From the NCBI GenBank assembly GCA_903845045.1, contig CAIMWA010000560.1, positions 1-53,008 of the forward strand: a stretch of 53,008 bases of DNA. The letters run 5' to 3'. This DNA comes from an uncultured delta proteobacterium (GTDB lineage: Bacteria > Myxococcota_A > Polyangia > Polyangiales > Ga0077539). The notes beneath the pieces were generated by a model. The model was not told the DNA's origin. It ran no database searches and saw only the letters and a program-made list of their open reading frames with translations. A program made the position numbers and the translations under genes. Positions 8,642-16,308 of the stretch are shown one piece after another. The first letter of the stretch is position 1, and every line of letters starts with the position of its first letter.

Positions 8642-11146
8642 TCAGCGCCCCCGAAGCCCTTGGGCGACGCGCAGCACATCGGCGAGCACGCCAGCAGCGG
8701 TGACCGCTCCGCCCGCTCCGGCGCCCTGCACGAGAAGCGGGCTGTCGAGGTAGCGCTCCGTCGTGAACGCGACGAAGGACTCGGGACCGGCGAGGCGCGT
8801 CGACGGGTGCGTGCCGTCGACGATGGTCGGTCCCACGTGTACGGCGGGGTGTCCGGTGGGGCCGACGGGCTCGATGCACACGAGGTAGCGCAGCACCCTG
8901 CCCTCGTCCCGCATCGCTCGCACCCGCGCCGAAAACGCCTCGTCGTCGTGACGGAGGCGCTCGAAGAAGGCCTCGACGGTGGGGGCGGCCACGGCCTCGG
9001 CGGAGCACAGCGGCTCGACGGTGATGTCCTCGAGCTCCATCGCGACGCCGAGCTCCCGCACGAGGATCAACGCCTTGCGCGCGACGTCGAGGCCCGACAG
9101 GTCGTCCTGCGGGCGTGGCTCGGTGAAGCCTCGGGCGCGGGCGCTCTCGACGGCGGCGGACAGCGTCTCTCCGCGCATCACCTCGTTGCAGAGGAACCCC
9201 AGCGTGCCCGAGAACGACCCCTCGATGCGCAGCACCCGATCGCCGGTGCGAACGAGGTCCTGCAGCGTCTCGATGACCGGGAGGCTCGCTCCGACGGTGG
9301 TCTCGTAGCGGTAGCTGCGCACGTGGCGGCGCGCCGCCTCGAGGAGCGCGTCGCGGGCGTCCATGGGCACCGTGAGGGGCTTCTTGTTCGCCGAGACCAC
9401 GTGCACGCCGCGTCGAAGGGCGCGCGCGTACACGGCGTCCATGCCGTCGAGGGCCGTGCAGTCGACGAGCACCGGAACGGGCAGCCGCTGGGCGCGTTCG
9501 AGGAGCGCGTCGACGGAGACCTGCTCGAGCCCCGCGTGGTCTGCGAACGGCACGTGCCAGCGCGCGAGGTCGAGACCGTCGGCGTCGAAGACCGCGCCCG
9601 CGCTCCCCGCGATGCCCACGACCCGGAGGCGCGTGCCCTGCGTGCGCTCGAGAAACGGCGCCTGCTTGGAGATCTGCGCGAGGAGCTCGCTGCCCACGAC
9701 GCCCTTGCCGAGCACCACGAGGTTCACCTCCTGGCGCGCGAAGTTGAACGCTGCGTGCACCGTGCGCACCGCCAACGCCGTGTCCGCCGCGTCGATGGCG
9801 CACGAGATGGATCGCGAGCTCGCCCCCTGCGCGATGGCCGCGATGGGCACGCCGACGGCCCCGAGGGCTCCGAAGAAGCGCCCCGGCGCGGCGGGCATGC
9901 GGGCCATGTCCTCGGCGACGAGGGAGAGCATGGTCACCGGCGCGCGCACGCCGACGGGCTCGAGGTCGCCGCGGGCCGCCTCCGTCGCGAGCTCTTCAGA
10001 CACCGCTGCTCGCGCGACGTCGACGCGCCCACCCGGGATCAGCACCGCGACGGCCTGACCGTGCGCGGCCTGCGAAGTCATCCACACCGGCACGCCCGCG
10101 ACGCGGAGCGCGCGAAGGACCCGCTCGCCCAAGGGCCGCTCGACGGAGAGCCGTCGAAGCCGCAGGTCGAGCAGCGCGAGGTGCTCGAGGGACGTCACGC
10201 ATGTCGGCCGTGCCGCGTCGCCGGAGCCACCCGCGTCGATGCGCGTCCCCGGCGAAGACGGCGCCATGGTGTTGCGGATGCGCATCGGCACGCCGCTCTC
10301 GATGAGCGGGATCATCGTGCGCGGGTGGAACATGCGCGCGCCGAAGCTGGCGAGCTCGAGGGCCTCCATGTAGCTCATGCGGGCAAGCGGATACGCGTCG
10401 TGCACGAGGGCCGGGTCGGCGGTCATCACGCCGGAGACGTCGGTCCAGATGTCGACCTCGGAGGCGCCGAGGCCGCGGGCCAGCAGCGTGGCCGTGTAGT
10501 CGGAGCCGTTGCGGCCGAGGGTGGTCGTGCGTCCGTCGACGGTGCGGCCGAGAAAGCCCGTGTGCACCGAAACAGCCGTTCCCCACCCCGATCGCGCTTC
10601 ATCGAGGCGGGCTCGCGTGGCGTCCCAGTCGACCTGCGCATCGCCGAAACGGTCGTCGGTGACGAGCCACGTGCGGGCATCGACGAACACCGCCGGCACG
10701 CCTCGCGCGTCGAGCAGCGTCGCGAGCACCGTCGCGCTGAGCCGCTCGCCGAAGGACATCACCAGGTCGAGCGTCTGCGCCGTGCGCTCGCGCAGCAGCG
10801 ACACGCCGGTCAGCAGCCGCCGGAGCGGAACGAGCAGCTCGCGAACGGCCGGGGTGATGCTCCGCACCGAGGGAGCGCCGTCGAGGGACTGCAGCGCGAG
10901 GAGGCCGTTCGCCGTGGCCGTGTCGGCGACGCGATCGACGATGCGCTCGGCCCCCTCGTCGTCGCCGCGCGCCGCGAGATCCGCGGCTTCGATGAGGTGG
11001 TCGGTGGTGTCGCCCATGGCCGAGACGACGATGGCCACGGGCCCCTCGGCGCGCTCCCGGGCGATGAGCGAAACCACCTGTGCCAGGCGCTCCGGGCTGC
11101 CCACCGACGACCCGCCGAACTTCATCACGCGCACGCTGCTGACCAT
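8642..11146 (-). CDS. thrA: Bifunctional aspartokinase / homoserine dehydrogenase
   Basis: An 834-residue enzyme catalysing the first and third steps from aspartate to homoserine, the precursor of threonine and methionine. The aspartokinase half starts at MKFGGSSVGSPERL (8-21), with FGERLSATVLATLLD and GRNGSDYTATLLARGL further on. An ACT-type regulatory region lies in the middle (about 320-460). The homoserine dehydrogenase half has the nucleotide-binding VVLGKGVVGSELLAQI, then SANKKPLT, YETTVGASLPVIETL and GSFSGTLGF. The length matches E. coli ThrA (820). I chose the ATG at 11146 (MVSSVRVMKFGG) by similarity to the E. coli N-terminus. It lacks a ribosome-binding site but has a GATACC -10-like box eight bases upstream, suggesting a leaderless mRNA. 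It heads the operon ending in the KirBac gene. Confidence 0.95.
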   Translation of the reverse strand: MVSSVRVMKFGGSSVGSPERLAQVVSLIARERAEGPVAIVVSAMGDTTDHLIEAADLAARGDDEGAERIVDRVADTATANGLLALQSLDGAPSVRSITPAVRELLVPLRRLLTGVSLLRERTAQTLDLVMSFGERLSATVLATLLDARGVPAVFVDARTWLVTDDRFGDAQVDWDATRARLDEARSGWGTAVSVHTGFLGRTVDGRTTTLGRNGSDYTATLLARGLGASEVDIWTDVSGVMTADPALVHDAYPLARMSYMEALELASFGARMFHPRTMIPLIESGVPMRIRNTMAPSSPGTRIDAGGSGDAARPTCVTSLEHLALLDLRLRRLSVERPLGERVLRALRVAGVPVWMTSQAAHGQAVAVLIPGGRVDVARAAVSEELATEAARGDLEPVGVRAPVTMLSLVAEDMARMPAAPGRFFGALGAVGVPIAAIAQGASSRSISCAIDAADTALAVRTVHAAFNFARQEVNLVVLGKGVVGSELLAQISKQAPFLERTQGTRLRVVGIAGSAGAVFDADGLDLARWHVPFADHAGLEQVSVDALLERAQRLPVPVLVDCTALDGMDAVYARALRRGVHVVSANKKPLTVPMDARDALLEAARRHVRSYRYETTVGASLPVIETLQDLVRTGDRVLRIEGSFSGTLGFLCNEVMRGETLSAAVESARARGFTEPRPQDDLSGLDVARKALILVRELGVAMELEDITVEPLCSAEAVAAPTVEAFFERLRHDDEAFSARVRAMRDEGRVLRYLVCIEPVGPTGHPAVHVGPTIVDGTHPSTRLAGPESFVAFTTERYLDSPLLVQGAGAGGAVTAAGVLADVLRVAQGLRGR

Positions 11147-11154
11147 GGCGCGCA

Positions 11155-11160
11155 GGTATC
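11155..11160 (-). promoter_or_regulatory. Candidate -10 box of thrA (leaderless)
   Basis: On the minus strand GATACC is followed by eight bases and then the thrA ATG. A TTGCGC that could act as a -35 lies 18 bases further upstream. No Shine-Dalgarno sequence is present. This would start the transcript at or within a base or two of the start codon. Inferred from pattern only. Confidence 0.3.
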
Positions 11161-11203
11161 CCGCACGGGGCGTCGCTCGCGCAACCAAGGCCGCGGAACG
11201 GTG

Positions 11204-11212
11204 TGCTACGAA
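11204..11212 (+). promoter_or_regulatory. Candidate extended -10 of the esterase gene (leaderless)
   Basis: TGCTACGAA matches the extended -10 form TGnTAnnnA. It ends seven bases before the ATG at 11220, which has no Shine-Dalgarno sequence. The expected transcription start therefore falls on the start codon. Confidence 0.35.
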
Positions 11213-11219
11213 CGCCGCG

Positions 11220-11912
11220 ATGAAGACCTTCGAAGCGGGTCCGTTGCGCGTGCGGTCCTTCGGCCCGGTGGCGGGACCGGCGGTGGTGCTCTGCCACGGC
11301 TACGGCGCGCCGGGCGACGACCTCTGCGGCCTCGCCTCGGTGATCGATGCCGGTGCGGGCGTGCGGTGGCTCTTTCCCGAGGCTCCCATCGACATCGGCG
11401 GCGGCGGACGCGCGTGGTGGAACATCGACATGGTGGCGATCCAGATCGCGCTCATGCAGGGCAAGGCGCGGGTCTTCGACACCGAAGCGGTGCCGCCGGG
11501 GATGACCGACGCCCTCGCCCGCACGCACGCCTGCCTGCAGTCCCTCGTCGCGGACCACGGCGTCGATCCGGCGCGCACGATCCTCGGCGGCTTCTCCCAG
11601 GGCTCGATGCTCGCGACGGACCTCTTCGCGAACACCCGCGACGGCTGGGCGGGGCTCATGGTGCTGTCGGGCAGCCTCGTCGCCGGATCCCGCTGGCGCC
11701 CCGCGTTCGCGGCGAACATGATTGGTCGCAAGGTGTTCCAGAGCCATGGGCGCCAGGACCCGATCCTGCCCTTCGGCGTGGCGGAGGAGCTCCACGCGCT
11801 GCTGGTCTCGAGCGGAGCGACGGTGGACTGGGCGCCGTTCCACGGTCCGCACGCGATCCCCCCGGCGGTGTGTGCGCGCGCCGGAGCGTGGGCCCGCGGG
11901 GTGCTCGCCTAG
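11220..11912 (+). CDS. Phospholipase/carboxylesterase-type alpha/beta hydrolase
   Basis: A 230-residue cytosolic serine hydrolase of the small carboxylesterase family (PF02230-like). The nucleophile elbow is GGFSQGSM, with the catalytic Ser in GFSQG. The oxyanion region is LCHGYGAPGDD, the acid is the Asp of GRQDPILP, and the base is the His of FHGPHAIPP, all in the usual order. Length is typical for the family. It probably hydrolyses short acyl esters or lysophospholipids; the natural substrate is unknown. The gene is divergent from thrA across 73 bases and ends in a CTAG shared with the convergent plsC stop. A functional link to the neighbouring acyltransferase (acyl removal versus addition) is possible but only positional. 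Confidence 0.92.
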   Translation: MKTFEAGPLRVRSFGPVAGPAVVLCHGYGAPGDDLCGLASVIDAGAGVRWLFPEAPIDIGGGGRAWWNIDMVAIQIALMQGKARVFDTEAVPPGMTDALARTHACLQSLVADHGVDPARTILGGFSQGSMLATDLFANTRDGWAGLMVLSGSLVAGSRWRPAFAANMIGRKVFQSHGRQDPILPFGVAEELHALLVSSGATVDWAPFHGPHAIPPAVCARAGAWARGVLA

Positions 11913-12664
11913 AGGCTGCCGCGCGCAGCGGTGACGAGGTCCTGCACGGCGTCGTGGGCCTCGGCGGCGAGGCGCTTGGTGGTGCGATCCTTCGACGGCA
12001 TGGGCGCGCCGACGTGCAGCGCCACACGGATCGACGGCGCCGAGAACACGCGGCGACCGTGCACGCCCAGGGGCTCCTGGAAGTACGTCGCGACGGGCTC
12101 CCGGTACGCCAGCCCCACGGGCAGCACCTCCGCGCCCCCGCGGATCGCCGCGAGGAACGCCCCCGCGTGAAAGGGCCGCACCTCGTCGTCGGGGAACGTC
12201 GTCCCCTCGGGGAACACGGTGACCACGCGCCCTTGGCCGAGGCGCTCGGCGACCTGCCGGATCGCGACGGCGCCGCTCGCCTTGGCGCTGCGGTCGACGT
12301 AGAGGGTGCCCGCGATGGCCGCGAGGTCGCGCACGACGGGCCAGCCCGCGAGGTCGTTCTTCGAGAGCATGTGACCGCCGAAGCGCGAGAGCAGCACGAG
12401 CACGTCGAGCATCGAGCGGTGGTTGCTCACCAACAGCCTGCCGCTCGCCGGAACCGGGCCCGACGCGTCGAGCCCGCCGGCGGCGACCTCGACGTTCAAG
12501 CAGCGAAGCAGGTCGGCGCTCCAGGCGCGCACCGCGGCGTCGCTGCGAGCGAAGTCGGCGCCCCGAAGATGCTCGCCGGCGTAGAGCACGCCGCACCTCC
12601 GCACGGTGCAGGCCGCCACGCCGAGCGCGCGCGTCGATGCCCGGAGATCTTCGCGCCACGCCAT
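11909..12664 (-). CDS. plsC: 1-acyl-sn-glycerol-3-phosphate acyltransferase family (PlsC-like)
   Basis: A 251-residue membrane-associated acyltransferase that would transfer an acyl chain to lysophosphatidic acid or a related lipid. The catalytic block I NHRSMLD (the NHx4D motif) is present, as is block III FPEGTTFPDD; GTLYVDRS lies between them and VLPVGLAYREP follows. Length fits the family. Start chosen at ATG 12664 (MAWREDLRAS); a longer upstream form would add a Cys/Arg-rich stretch with no obvious role. Its stop overlaps that of the esterase gene. Whether this is the main PlsC of the cell or a specialised paralogue cannot be told from the window. Confidence 0.88.
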   Translation of the reverse strand: MAWREDLRASTRALGVAACTVRRCGVLYAGEHLRGADFARSDAAVRAWSADLLRCLNVEVAAGGLDASGPVPASGRLLVSNHRSMLDVLVLLSRFGGHMLSKNDLAGWPVVRDLAAIAGTLYVDRSAKASGAVAIRQVAERLGQGRVVTVFPEGTTFPDDEVRPFHAGAFLAAIRGGAEVLPVGLAYREPVATYFQEPLGVHGRRVFSAPSIRVALHVGAPMPSKDRTTKRLAAEAHDAVQDLVTAARGSL

Positions 12665-12700
12665 CGGGCAAGCGCTACCGCGCGCCGCGCGGGAACACAA

Positions 12701-13483
12701 TCAGTGCAGCGGGAGGTAGGCGGTGCAGGCGCCCGCGGGACCGCGGTGCGACGAGGCGATGGCGGTGTTGGGCGTCCAGCCGTTGCGCGTGCACTGGTAC
12801 CAGAGGTCGTCGAAGCGGCTCTGGAGGCACGTACCGCCAGCCATCTCGCGGCCGTAGGTGCCGCTGAAGCAGCTTGCGATGGGCGTCGACGGCGTCGGCG
12901 TGGGGCTCGGCGTCGGGGCCGGCGTCGCACCGCCCGAGGACCCGCTTCCGCAGCCGAGCGGCGTCGACGATCCGACGAGCTCCGCGCGCACCGGGATGCG
13001 GTCGGACCAGCCTGCGCCGGACGTGCCGTAGAGCTCCCGCGCGACCACCGGCGACGCGTCGATGATGGGCCGCCCCGCCGCCTGCTCGACGCACACGTTC
13101 GGGCCGACGTCGGCCACCTGCGTGACGCACCAGTGCCCCGTGCGCGGGTTCGTGAGGCGAACGTGGGCGCCGCAGCCGAAGCGCCACGAGTCGGCGATGT
13201 ACATCCAGCGCCCGTCGGCGGTGCCGCCGCAGGCCATGTGGCCCGTGTCGACGCCGCCGCCGAAGGTGGTCAGGTAGAAGAGGTCGTCCGAGGGGATGGT
13301 CCGTCCCGCGATCTCGCCGTGCTGGGGGCAGTAGTGACCAGCGACGGTCAGCGCGCTCACCACCGCGGACGACACTCCGCCCCCGGATCCCTCGGCGGAC
13401 GTGAGCGCATCGTCGCTGCCGACGCACGCAATCATCAGGGTGGCGGGCACGGCGACGGCGATCAGGCGGGAAATCAGGGTCAT
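12701..13483 (-). CDS. Lipoprotein with RlpA/expansin-like double-psi barrel and Cys-rich C-terminal module
   Basis: A 260-residue exported protein. The signal MTLISRLIAVAVPATLMIAC gives a plausible lipidation cysteine at 20. The central domain (about 50-165) resembles the double-psi beta-barrel fold of RlpA and expansins: RLTNPRTGHWCVTQVADVGP, then GRPIIDASPVVARELYG, ending IPVRAELV. A Thr/Pro/Ser linker (APTPSPTPTPSTP) leads to a compact C-terminal module with three cysteines, CFSGTYGREMAGGTC and WYQC. The barrel suggests binding to or cleavage of peptidoglycan or polysaccharide. RlpA's catalytic residues cannot be assigned confidently, so activity is uncertain. The start at 13483 has a good AGGAG ribosome-binding site; longer forms hide the signal peptide. 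Confidence 0.82.
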   Translation of the reverse strand: MTLISRLIAVAVPATLMIACVGSDDALTSAEGSGGGVSSAVVSALTVAGHYCPQHGEIAGRTIPSDDLFYLTTFGGGVDTGHMACGGTADGRWMYIADSWRFGCGAHVRLTNPRTGHWCVTQVADVGPNVCVEQAAGRPIIDASPVVARELYGTSGAGWSDRIPVRAELVGSSTPLGCGSGSSGGATPAPTPSPTPTPSTPIASCFSGTYGREMAGGTCLQSRFDDLWYQCTRNGWTPNTAIASSHRGPAGACTAYLPLH

Positions 13484-13592
13484 CGGGGCTCCTCGACGAG
13501 GGAGAGCTGCAGCCGCCGTGCCGCGATCGGTGGGCCCGGAACCTCGACGTCGCCGAAGGTGACGCGAACGCCTCGCGCAGTGCGTCATCGCG

Positions 13593-13598
13593 TACACT
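13593..13598 (+). promoter_or_regulatory. Candidate -10 box for the Asp-rich lipoprotein gene
   Basis: TACACT (four of six matches to TATAAT) ends six bases before a GTG at 13605 that can start the lipoprotein. No Shine-Dalgarno sequence is seen, so a leaderless GTG start is plausible. Confidence 0.3.
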
Positions 13599-13604
13599 GT
13601 GGTC

Positions 13605-14552
13605 GTGGCGAGCCCGCGGATCTGCATCGTTCTGCTGTGGGCTGGCGCTGGGTGCGGCCTCGTGAACCCGGACCTTCGGGTGGCGCCGGGCGTGCTCGAC
13701 GCGACCGGCTCGCTGGGCGGTGACGACGCGACGCCGTCCGTCGTCGATGCGGGGGGCGTCGACGCAGGCTCGGTCTCCGACGCGACGTCCGACGTGGCCG
13801 CGCGCGACGCTGGGGGATCCGCGGACGCCGACGACGACGCCGCGACGCTCGACGGTGGCGACGCGGTGGTGATCGCCGACGCGGCCGATGCGACGCCCTT
13901 CGCCGACGTACCTTCGGACGGGGCCTTCGACGGTGGCGACGCGGCTGTGGCGACGGACGGGCGCGCGGCCGATGCCGTCGGGGTCGACGTGGTCGAGCTA
14001 CCCGATGTCCCTTCGGTGCCGAACTACCACCGGGTGTCGTCGGACGTGTCGTTCACGACGTGGCGCAACGCCGAGCCGCACTCCGGCATCGTGACCCAGA
14101 CGTGCGCTGCGGGCAGCGTGCTCGCCGGACTGTCGATCTGGTCGTCGCGGTACGTGAGCGGCCTCGCCATGTGGTGCGCGCCGCTGAACGCCGACGGCAC
14201 CCGGGGCGCAGTGACGGCGGGCGCGCACCAGGGCGGCAGCAACGACCACTCGGACAACGACGTGTGCCCCGCCGGACAGGCCGTCGTGCGCCTCACCACG
14301 CACTCCGGCGACGTCGTCGATCGTCTCGGCCAGACCTGCGCGGCGGTCTCCGACTGGGTGTCGTCGGGCACCCTCGGCGCGACGCTGCCCGAGCGCGGCA
14401 CCAGCACCGGCGGCGGTCTCGCCGTCGACACGTGCGCGGCCGGCTACGTGGCCGTGGGCTTCGAGATGCGGTCGTCGGCCTACGTCCTCGACGTGTTCAT
14501 CGAGCGCCTCGAGAACGTGCGTCTCCGCTGCGAGCGCATCGCGCCCCGCTGA
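13605..14552 (+). CDS. Lipoprotein with long Asp/Ala/Val-rich linker and Cys-containing C-terminal domain
   Basis: About 315 residues. The signal (ASPRICIVLLWAGAGC) has a lipidation cysteine about 17 residues in. A roughly 120-residue low-complexity linker dominated by Asp, Ala, Val and Gly follows. The C-terminal domain (about 145-315) contains three related blocks around cysteines: TCAAGSVLAGLSIWSS, VCPAGQAVVRLTTHSGD and TCAAGYVAVGFEMRSS. Each is followed by a hydrophobic strand and another Cys segment (MWCAPL, TCAAVSDW, RCERI). The three-fold pattern suggests a beta-prism or beta-trefoil-like binding module; I cannot name the family. The start may be GTG 13605 or GTG 13599; I prefer 13605 from the -10 box position. 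Probably a surface protein displayed on a flexible stalk. Confidence 0.76.
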   Translation: MASPRICIVLLWAGAGCGLVNPDLRVAPGVLDATGSLGGDDATPSVVDAGGVDAGSVSDATSDVAARDAGGSADADDDAATLDGGDAVVIADAADATPFADVPSDGAFDGGDAAVATDGRAADAVGVDVVELPDVPSVPNYHRVSSDVSFTTWRNAEPHSGIVTQTCAAGSVLAGLSIWSSRYVSGLAMWCAPLNADGTRGAVTAGAHQGGSNDHSDNDVCPAGQAVVRLTTHSGDVVDRLGQTCAAVSDWVSSGTLGATLPERGTSTGGGLAVDTCAAGYVAVGFEMRSSAYVLDVFIERLENVRLRCERIAPR

Positions 14553-14564
14553 GCGCGAGGCGGT

Positions 14565-15758
14565 TCAAGCCGCGAACGCGGCGTCGAGGGCGGAGCGCAG
14601 GTCGGCGAGAAGATCCGCGGGATCCTCGATGCCGACGGCCAGGCGCACGAGGCTGTCGGAGATGCCGATGCGCGCGCGCTCCTCGGCGTCGAGCTCGAAG
14701 TACGACATGCGCCAGGGCTGCTCGATGAGCGTCTCGACGCCGCCGAGCGACGGCGCGATGGCCGCGACGCGGCACGCGTCGACGAAGCGCGTCGTGCGGT
14801 CGCCGTCGCCGCGCACGATGAAGCTCACGACGCCTCCGAAGCCAGACATCTGCGCCGCAGCGACGGCGTGGTCGGGGTGGCTCGGGAGCCCCGGATAGAA
14901 CACCCGCTCGATGCGAGGATCGGCCTCGAGCGCCGCCGCGATGGCGAGGCCGCTGGCGTTCTGCCGCGCCACGCGCAGCCCGAGGGTCTTCATGCCGCGG
15001 AGAAGCAGGTACGCCGGGTGCGGGTCGAGCACGCCGCCGAGCACGCCGCGCACGCCGCGGATCGCGTCGACGAGCGCCTCGCTGCCGCTGACCGAGCCCG
15101 CCAGCAGGTCGTTGTGGCCTCCGAGATATTTCGTCGCCGAGTGCAGCACGAGGTCTGCGCCGTGCGCGAGCGGCCGCTGGTTCACCGGCGTCGCGAAGGT
15201 CGCGTCGACGAGCACCTTCACGCCGGGGTGCGCGCGGCGAAGGGCGCCGAGGGCGTCGAGGTCCGTCACGCGCAGGTAAGGGTTCGTCGGCGACTCGGTG
15301 AGCACCACCTTGGTCTTGCCCGGAACGATGGCCTCGGCGATGGCCTCGACGCGCGCCGCGGCGACCACCGTCGACGTCACGCCGAAGCGCGGGAGCACCG
15401 TCGTCACGAACTGCCGCGTGCGCCGGTAGCCGTCGGCGGTCAGCACGACATGCTGCCCCGACCGGAGCATCGCGAAGAGCGTCGTGGTGATGGCCGCCAT
15501 GCCCGATGCGAAGAGCGCGCAGTCCTCGGCGCCGTCGAGGGCCGCGAGCTTGCGTTCGGCGGCGCGCACCGTCGGGTTTCCGTAGCGCCCGTACTCGTCG
15601 CGCTCGATCTCGTGGGCGTGGTGGCGGCGAAGCTCCTCGGCGTCGTCGAAGGCGTAGGTCGACGTGGCCACCACCGGCGTCGTGAGCGATCCGTAGGCGT
15701 TGCGGCGTGCCTCGCCGGCGTGCACGGCCACGGTGTCGATGCCCTCGCGCTCGCTCAT
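14565..15758 (-). CDS. metB: Cystathionine gamma-synthase/lyase family PLP enzyme
   Basis: A 397-residue PLP-dependent enzyme of the trans-sulfuration family. Cystathionine gamma-synthase condenses an O-acylhomoserine with cysteine on the way to methionine; gamma-lyase runs the reverse branch. Motifs: YGRYGNPTVRAAE (56-68), SGMAAITTTLFA for phosphate binding, ESPTNPYLRVTD, DATFATPVNQRPL, and the PLP lysine in HSATKYLGGHNDLLAGS (K210). Family members cannot be separated reliably by eye, so metB is the best guess rather than certain. It follows a small membrane-protein gene by 13 bases, with AGGGG as ribosome-binding site, in a three-gene operon with the carboxyltransferase. ThrA in this window supplies the homoserine branch point. 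Confidence 0.9.
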   Translation of the reverse strand: MSEREGIDTVAVHAGEARRNAYGSLTTPVVATSTYAFDDAEELRRHHAHEIERDEYGRYGNPTVRAAERKLAALDGAEDCALFASGMAAITTTLFAMLRSGQHVVLTADGYRRTRQFVTTVLPRFGVTSTVVAAARVEAIAEAIVPGKTKVVLTESPTNPYLRVTDLDALGALRRAHPGVKVLVDATFATPVNQRPLAHGADLVLHSATKYLGGHNDLLAGSVSGSEALVDAIRGVRGVLGGVLDPHPAYLLLRGMKTLGLRVARQNASGLAIAAALEADPRIERVFYPGLPSHPDHAVAAAQMSGFGGVVSFIVRGDGDRTTRFVDACRVAAIAPSLGGVETLIEQPWRMSYFELDAEERARIGISDSLVRLAVGIEDPADLLADLRSALDAAFAA

Positions 15759-15771
15759 CGTCGCTGCCCCT

Positions 15772-16305
15772 TCACGGTGCTCCGCGCTGCGCCGGCGCGA
15801 TGTGCAGGCGTCCCGCCGCCTGCTCGTAGAGACCGACACAGCGGTTGCGTGCATCGCCGGCCTCGGTGACGAGGCGCTCGGAGCGGGTCAGCAGCTCGCG
15901 CAGCCGCTCGCGGTCGGCATCCACCACGCGGCCGCCATCCGAGGGCACGAGGGCCTGCATCTGCGCGAGGAGGCGCTGCGAGTCCCGGAGCCCGCCGTAC
16001 GTCGCGGCGCAGGAGTCGCGCAGGTCGGAGGCTCCGGGGCTTCGCGGGTGCAGGGCCACGAGGGCGTCGACGGCGTGGTCCTCGTCGGGGCCGTGGCCCG
16101 CGCGGATCACCCCGGATACCGCCTCGACGACGGCCCGAAGCTCGTCGCGGTCCGAGAGCTCGAGCGGGTCCCGCGGCGGATCGGGGCGCAGCGTTCCTCC
16201 CCGCGCGGCCCAAACCAACAGCGGAACGGCCACGGCCACGATGCCGAGGGCGACCCACGCCCCGATCGGTCGCTTCGCCCGGGGAGCCTCGTCGGGGTCG
16301 GCCAT
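15772..16305 (-). CDS. Small single-pass membrane protein of unknown function
   Basis: A 177-residue protein with a short charged cytosolic start (MADPDEAPRAKRPIG), one transmembrane helix (about 16-36, VALGIVAVAVPLLVWAA) and a mostly helical, Arg/Asp-rich extracytoplasmic domain. That domain has two cysteines (in DSCAATYGG and NRCVGLYEQAAG) that could pair. I do not recognise the family. It starts three bases after the carboxyltransferase stop and ends 13 bases before metB, so it is almost certainly co-transcribed with both, though neither neighbour suggests a role. Confidence 0.8.
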   Translation of the reverse strand: MADPDEAPRAKRPIGAWVALGIVAVAVPLLVWAARGGTLRPDPPRDPLELSDRDELRAVVEAVSGVIRAGHGPDEDHAVDALVALHPRSPGASDLRDSCAATYGGLRDSQRLLAQMQALVPSDGGRVVDADRERLRELLTRSERLVTEAGDARNRCVGLYEQAAGRLHIAPAQRGAP

Positions 16306-16308
16306 CGC

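Noticed and set aside
106..11912. CTAG shared by converging stops at 106-109 and 11909-11912 as a special signal
   Set aside because: Two cases out of seven convergent pairs; sharing CTAG is the only way two TAG stops can overlap by four bases, so no further meaning is needed.
6671..13723. An open frame of about 2350 codons on the + strand across the thrA operon and its neighbours
   Set aside because: It is antisense to well-supported genes, is dominated by Arg/Ala/Gly/His as expected of a GC-rich shadow frame, and shows no domain. It reflects low stop-codon frequency, not a giant gene.
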